Of a stretch of DNA of 21,232 bases, positions 18,279 through 21,232 are shown in pieces. Location of the stretch: the NCBI GenBank assembly GCA_015179045.1, contig WHUZ01000234.1, forward strand, positions 1-21,232, written 5' to 3'. The notes under the pieces are model-generated. The model searched no databases, was not told the DNA's origin, and saw nothing but the letters and a program-made list of their open reading frames with translations. Source of the DNA: Kalaharituber pfeilii (taxonomy: Eukaryota > Ascomycota > Pezizomycetes > Pezizales > Pezizaceae). The position numbers and the translations under genes are program-made. Within the stretch, counting starts at the first letter, position 1. The number at the start of each line of letters is the position of its first letter.

Positions 18279-19284
18279 TATCAGCAAGAAAATTTTTTAC
18301 ATCTTAAGGCATTATATGCGTCAGAGATACTGATACTATAGGATGTCAACTGCTTTACATAGTGACATACCCTTTTTACTCACAGAGTCCGGATGCCACT
18401 CTGAATTGGCTTACCTCTGCAACAGGGAGGTATTTACTGTGGTATCAGGCGATTGGCACTTTTTACATTATGCATTACGAATTTAGAGGTATATTAATAA
18501 CTACAACTCAGATAACCCTATGTTATCAACTCCAGCTTTTAAGTCTCTTTGTTGTGAACTATAACTCAATTTTACCTCCATTCTTAACAAGAGCTTTAAT
18601 CAGGTTATGTTCTCAACTACATATTGAATTCACTGATGTTCTCAATATTCTAACATAAACCATATTATGTTACTGAAGTTGAAATTTCTTATAGACACAG
18701 CATGTTAGATATCCGACCTTAGAAATATTAGATCTTCTTCTCAATGTATGCTATCATTTATAGTGTTATAGCATGTTCTATTAATGTAAGTAATACAGGA
18801 CTCCCAAAATACGAAATTCCGAATATCTGAGGTGCGCAGTAAGCACAGGTTCATGCCTTATTTTTAGTCCAATACAGTAGTTACTAATACAAACTTTTAT
18901 AAATATAATAGATGACATTGTGCTTGTAGTCACTTGGATAGATATTTTTGTCTCTTGTTCACAACATAGTACACTTTCAATACAATACATAAAGACCAAG
19001 AGATAATGAACAATTATGAAAGTAAGAAATAGTAACAAAGGAGGAGGAAACAAGTAGAAAGTGACATAAAGTAGACATAGCACATGGTTTTACTATCAGT
19101 TTGCAGAAAATAAGACATTAAACAAGCAGAGACAAGAGACAATTAGGAACAAGAGAGAAAAGGATACATTAGAGAACATGTAGAGAAAAGGAGGTGACAG
19201 AGATAAAGAAATCAAAAAGATAGGAAAAGTCAGGAAATCAAAGCCAGGAAAGCAAGACTGGATGCAATGTGTTAGTACAGCATA

Positions 19285-19699
19285 GTAGTCCTGATACTAT
19301 GCATCCTGCTTAGTAGACGTATCACTTTAGGCTGGGGTTACCTGTCGTGTAGTGGTAGGCTGGTCCCTATAGAGGCGGTGATTGAACAGCCACTCTCTTA
19401 ACTCTATCTCATACTGATCTATATAGCCTGCCACACTATACACCACTATCTCCTGGTCTACAAGCCTTGTTTCTCAGAGAAGCCGATCCTTTACCTCTAC
19501 CTTTATATTCACCACAATAAGATTTTGTACCTAGTCTAAATGGTCCCCCCAGGTCTTGATAAGATGGTCATAAATGGCTTGCTGCATATTAGTAACCCTC
19601 CTTATAACGTCAGATTTGTACTTACAAAAGGCAGTTTCAAATTTGAACTCAATACTGTTTTGGTTGAAAGTTCCAAGACTCTATAGTTTTAGACAATGC
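19285..19699 (-). pseudogene. Unknown gene, C-terminal fragment in copy B
   Basis: This minus-strand frame is the counterpart of 4777-5160. It reads SLGTFNQNSIEFKFETAF near the truncated start, RRVTNMQQAIYDHLIKTW across the 10 bp missing in copy A, a VNIKVEVKDRLL segment, and YEIELREWLFNHRLYRDQP near the end. It needs no frame correction over about 380 bp and has only about three stops (TAG, TGA and TAA, at likely Gln, Arg and Gln positions). The terminal TAG of copy A is TAC here, so the native stop is uncertain. The upstream exons are missing because the LTR element inserted at 19710. Function unknown; predicted soluble and helical by eye. Confidence 0.6.
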
Positions 19700-19704
19700 T
19701 ATAT

Positions 19705-19709
19705 TACAC
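19705..19709. other. Presumed left target-site duplication of the second LTR element
   Basis: TACAC precedes the LTR and belongs to repeat copy B by alignment with copy A. The matching right copy would be outside the window, so it is unverified. Confidence 0.4.
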
Positions 19710-19970
19710 TATAACAATCTAACCCAGACTCCTTGTCCCAAACTCTCCAGCTCCGGTCCTGTACTAGCAACCAACATACTACTCACCAGTACTCGTACAC
19801 ATGCAGCTGACTCTGACACCCTTACAATTCGCCGCACTCCTTCTAGCACTCCGATATATATCCCTGTACCTGTAAGCATGCTTAAGTGACATGGCCGCCA
19901 GCATCCCAGTCATTGCTTAACAACCCGAACTGAAAAACCTGCCAGAACCTGCTAGAAGAACCCGGATCCC

Positions 19971-20068
19971 CAGAACCCGCCAGAAAGCCACAGAACCTGC
20001 CAGAAAGCCATAGAACCTGCCGGAAGCCATAGACCCTGCCAGAAAGCCGTAGAATCTGCTAGAAACAG
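19971..20068 (+). repeat. 20-bp tandem repeat in the second LTR, about five units
   Basis: Units start at 19971, 19991, 20011, 20030 and 20050 with the pattern AGAACCTGCCAGAAAGCCA. One unit is 19 bp. Differences are mainly transitions. The opposite strand gives a repetitive FYGFLAGS frame, which is a by-product. Confidence 0.9.
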
Positions 20069-20135
20069 GTATCGCTGAGCTTATTCTCAGATATTCTTGA
20101 TACTTCTTCCTGCCTCCAGTCATTCCTTGGTCACT

Positions 20136-20239
20136 CATGTACTTCCTGTCGTTTCCTTTGTTTTCCATGTACTTCTAGTCGCTTTTCAGTTTTCCATATA
20201 CTTCATTTGTTTGCTTGTTTGCTTATTTGCTTGTTTGGC
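20136..20239 (+). repeat. Two further tandem arrays in the second LTR
   Basis: CATGTACTTC starts at 20136 and 20166 and as CATATACTTC at 20195 (period 29-30 bp). Immediately after, 20206-20239 is built of an 8-bp TTGCTTGT-type unit. Both lie just upstream of the TATA box. Confidence 0.75.
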
Positions 20240-20262
20240 TAGATTTTCCACTAAGGGTTTTC

Positions 20263-20268
20263 TATAAA
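20263..20268 (+). promoter_or_regulatory. TATA box of the second LTR
   Basis: TATAAA lies 39 nt upstream of ACGCAACAA (20302-20310), the segment complementary to the primer-binding site. The spacing is nearly the same as in the chromovirus (38 nt). Confidence 0.7.
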
Positions 20269-20301
20269 GAGGCCCTCCTCCCTTCTCCTTCTTGCTTCTC
20301 C

Positions 20302-20310
20302 ACGCAACAA
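20302..20310 (+). promoter_or_regulatory. Presumed RNA 5' end of the second element
   Basis: ACGCAACAA is the exact complement of 20478-20486 and lies where transcription should start relative to TATAAA. Confidence 0.6.
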
Positions 20311-20477
20311 CTTGTTTCCTACCCAAGTTGTGTATCTAGCCTTTTAATACATCTACGTCTCGATATCTCATAGTCTCGACTGCGTCTGCCTCTGCCTCCA
20401 CCGTGACCTCGCCTCAGCGCCTGCCACCTACCCCGTACCCAGATTCTGTACCCTGACTCAGACCTGTTCATTATACT

Positions 20478-20486
20478 TTGTTGCGT
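20478..20486 (+). promoter_or_regulatory. Self-priming-type primer-binding site of the second element
   Basis: TTGTTGCGT begins two bases after the LTR end and pairs over 9 nt with the presumed RNA 5' end at 20302-20310. The leader CTTTGTTGCGTTGCC resembles CTTTATTGCTTCGCC of the chromovirus. The differences within the pairing part are matched by differences in the respective LTR. Confidence 0.65.
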
Positions 20487-20505
20487 TGCCCAATCGCTCG
20501 TAGCT

Positions 20506-21232
20506 ATGGGAGACTCCACCAGTACCAGCACCAGCACCAGTACCAGTATCGACCCGATCGAAGCATGGAAAACAGCCTGGAGAACCTTGTATACTATTCT
20601 TGCTTTAATACCTCTTACCCCTGCCGGAAAACCTACTATCCTAGCTGACACTTCCGGAGAATTTGGTACCTTTATCTTCGCTGCCCATGGCAGCAGAATG
20701 ATCTCAGCTTTACAAGGAACCCAGGCCAACTTTAACATCCCCGATCATGGTACAACTAAAACCGCAGAAGTCCTGTGGGATTACTATTACCAGGGTTTCC
20801 ATTACTGTTTACACCAGAAACTCATGGCCATATCCTCCCAGAAAATTATGCAGAACGGTGCTTAAACTCAGGAACAATTTCGAGCCCCTAAGGTCGCCGA
20901 CCCAGCCCCATTCAATGGAACTAGGGAAAAATTCAAGGACTTCATCACTCAACTACACCTTGTCTTTAACGCCGATCCTACCTAGTATGACACAGACACT
21001 AAGAAACTCACATACGCTGCATCCTACCTATCTGGGAATGCCAGACAGTGGTTCCAGCCACACTTCAATGATACAATGGGGCTTGTCACCTTCGCTGACT
21101 ACGCAGCCTTTATTACCGCCCTCAGAGCCGCCTTTGACGACCCAGACACCTGAACCACTGCCGAAAGAAAGCTCAAAGCCCTGAAGCAGAGTAACGAGAA
21201 CTGTTCCACCTACCACGCCAAGTTTGCTCCCC
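20506..21232 (+). pseudogene. gag: Gag of the second Ty3/gypsy element, broken and cut by the window end
   Basis: ATG at 20506 opens a frame that stays in phase to the window end (242 codons seen), with stops TAA 20863-20865, TAG 20983-20985 and TGA 21151-21153. The N-terminus is a low-complexity Ser-Thr alternation encoded by a 6-bp AGTACC/AGCACC repeat (about 20519-20549). An N-terminal domain follows up to 20862. The Gag core then reads DPAPFNGTREKFKDFITQL, YAASYLSGNARQWFQPHF and the FADYAAFITALRAAFDDP helix pair. This is the PxxFxG...KLxDF and A..WF pattern of Metaviridae Gag. It differs clearly from the chromovirus gag at 14715-16648, so it is a separate family. Zinc knuckle and pol would be beyond 21232. 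Confidence 0.85.

Larger units (their letters stand above)
18279..19709 (+). repeat. Dispersed direct repeat, copy B
   Basis: Collinear with 3785-5195 (landmarks under copy A). It keeps the 10 bp (19575-19584, GGCTTGCTGC) that copy A lost, which keeps its minus-strand gene in frame. Alignment stops at 19709, where the second Ty3/gypsy LTR begins; copy A continues with TGGCTACC. The part left of 19285 has no supported gene. Confidence 0.85.
19710..20475 (+). repeat. 5' LTR of a second Ty3/gypsy element (766 bp)
   Basis: The left boundary is where repeat copy B stops aligning with copy A. The LTR starts TATAACAATC and ends TTCATTATA. These mirror each other as TATAA...TTATA, presumably decayed from TGTAA...TTACA. 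Downstream come the primer-binding site and gag, as expected. Inside are three tandem arrays (19971-20068, 20136-20205, 20206-20239) and a TATA box. Only one LTR of the element lies in the window. Confidence 0.75.

Noticed and set aside
19917..20168. Minus-strand frame with repeated FYGFLAGS
   Set aside because: The periodic peptide comes directly from the 20-bp tandem array in the LTR.
20319..20738. 139-codon minus-strand frame
   Set aside because: It spans the LTR end, primer-binding site and gag start on the opposite strand; its Leu-Val run is the antisense of the Ser-Thr repeat.
20747..21184. 145-codon plus-strand frame near the window end
   Set aside because: It is a shadow of the second gag. 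The frame from 20506 carries the recognisable Gag core across the same bases, broken only by three stops.

Overview
The window looks like a repeat-filled, gene-poor stretch of a filamentous ascomycete (Pezizomycotina-type) genome. The evidence is short introns of about 52-65 bp, Ty3/gypsy chromoviruses, a fungal Plavaka-type DNA transposon relic, and decay dominated by C-to-T/G-to-A changes. Reading frames can be followed for hundreds of codons but are broken by TAG, TAA and TGA codons standing where Gln, Arg or Trp would be expected. This resembles repeat-induced point mutation (RIP) or methyl-cytosine deamination. I found no intact host gene, rRNA, tRNA or CRISPR array. I cannot name the species.

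Layout. 1-2160: a plus-strand retrotransposon Gag relic (coiled-coil-like part, body, damaged zinc knuckle), perhaps followed by a protease trace. 2610-3782: inverted repeat arms bracketing a minus-strand relic of a chromovirus pol tail (integrase C-terminus plus chromodomain). 3785-6311: copy A of a dispersed repeat carrying a decayed, probably intron-containing minus-strand gene of unknown function. 6312-8607: AT-rich spacer. 8608-10360 and 17136-17620: two halves of a Plavaka-type transposase relic (C2H2 finger, WWW motif, LTNFS motif, one 52-bp intron). 10361-17130: a complete 6.77-kb chromovirus on the minus strand, inserted into that transposase, with 433-bp LTRs and a perfect ATCTG target duplication. 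17621-18278: spacer. 18279-19709: copy B of the dispersed repeat, cut off by a second Ty3/gypsy element. 19710-21232: that element's 766-bp 5' LTR, leader and the start of gag (plus strand), running off the window.

Relations. The chromovirus has gag and pol in different frames joined by an apparent -1 shift. Pol contains protease, RT, RNase H, integrase and a chromodomain, and its stop codon touches the 3' LTR. Neither LTR element shows the usual tRNA-complementary TGG at the start of its primer-binding site. Instead each has a 9-10 nt leader segment just after the 5' LTR that is exactly complementary to a segment 38-39 nt downstream of its TATAAA, the expected RNA 5' end. The two complementary pairs differ in sequence, which points to Tf1/sushi-type self-priming. 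The unknown gene in repeats A and B lies downstream of, and convergent with, the Plavaka transposase in the better-preserved arrangement, so it may be an accessory gene of that transposon. Relative order: Plavaka and the repeat units are old, and the chromovirus and the second gypsy element inserted into them later.
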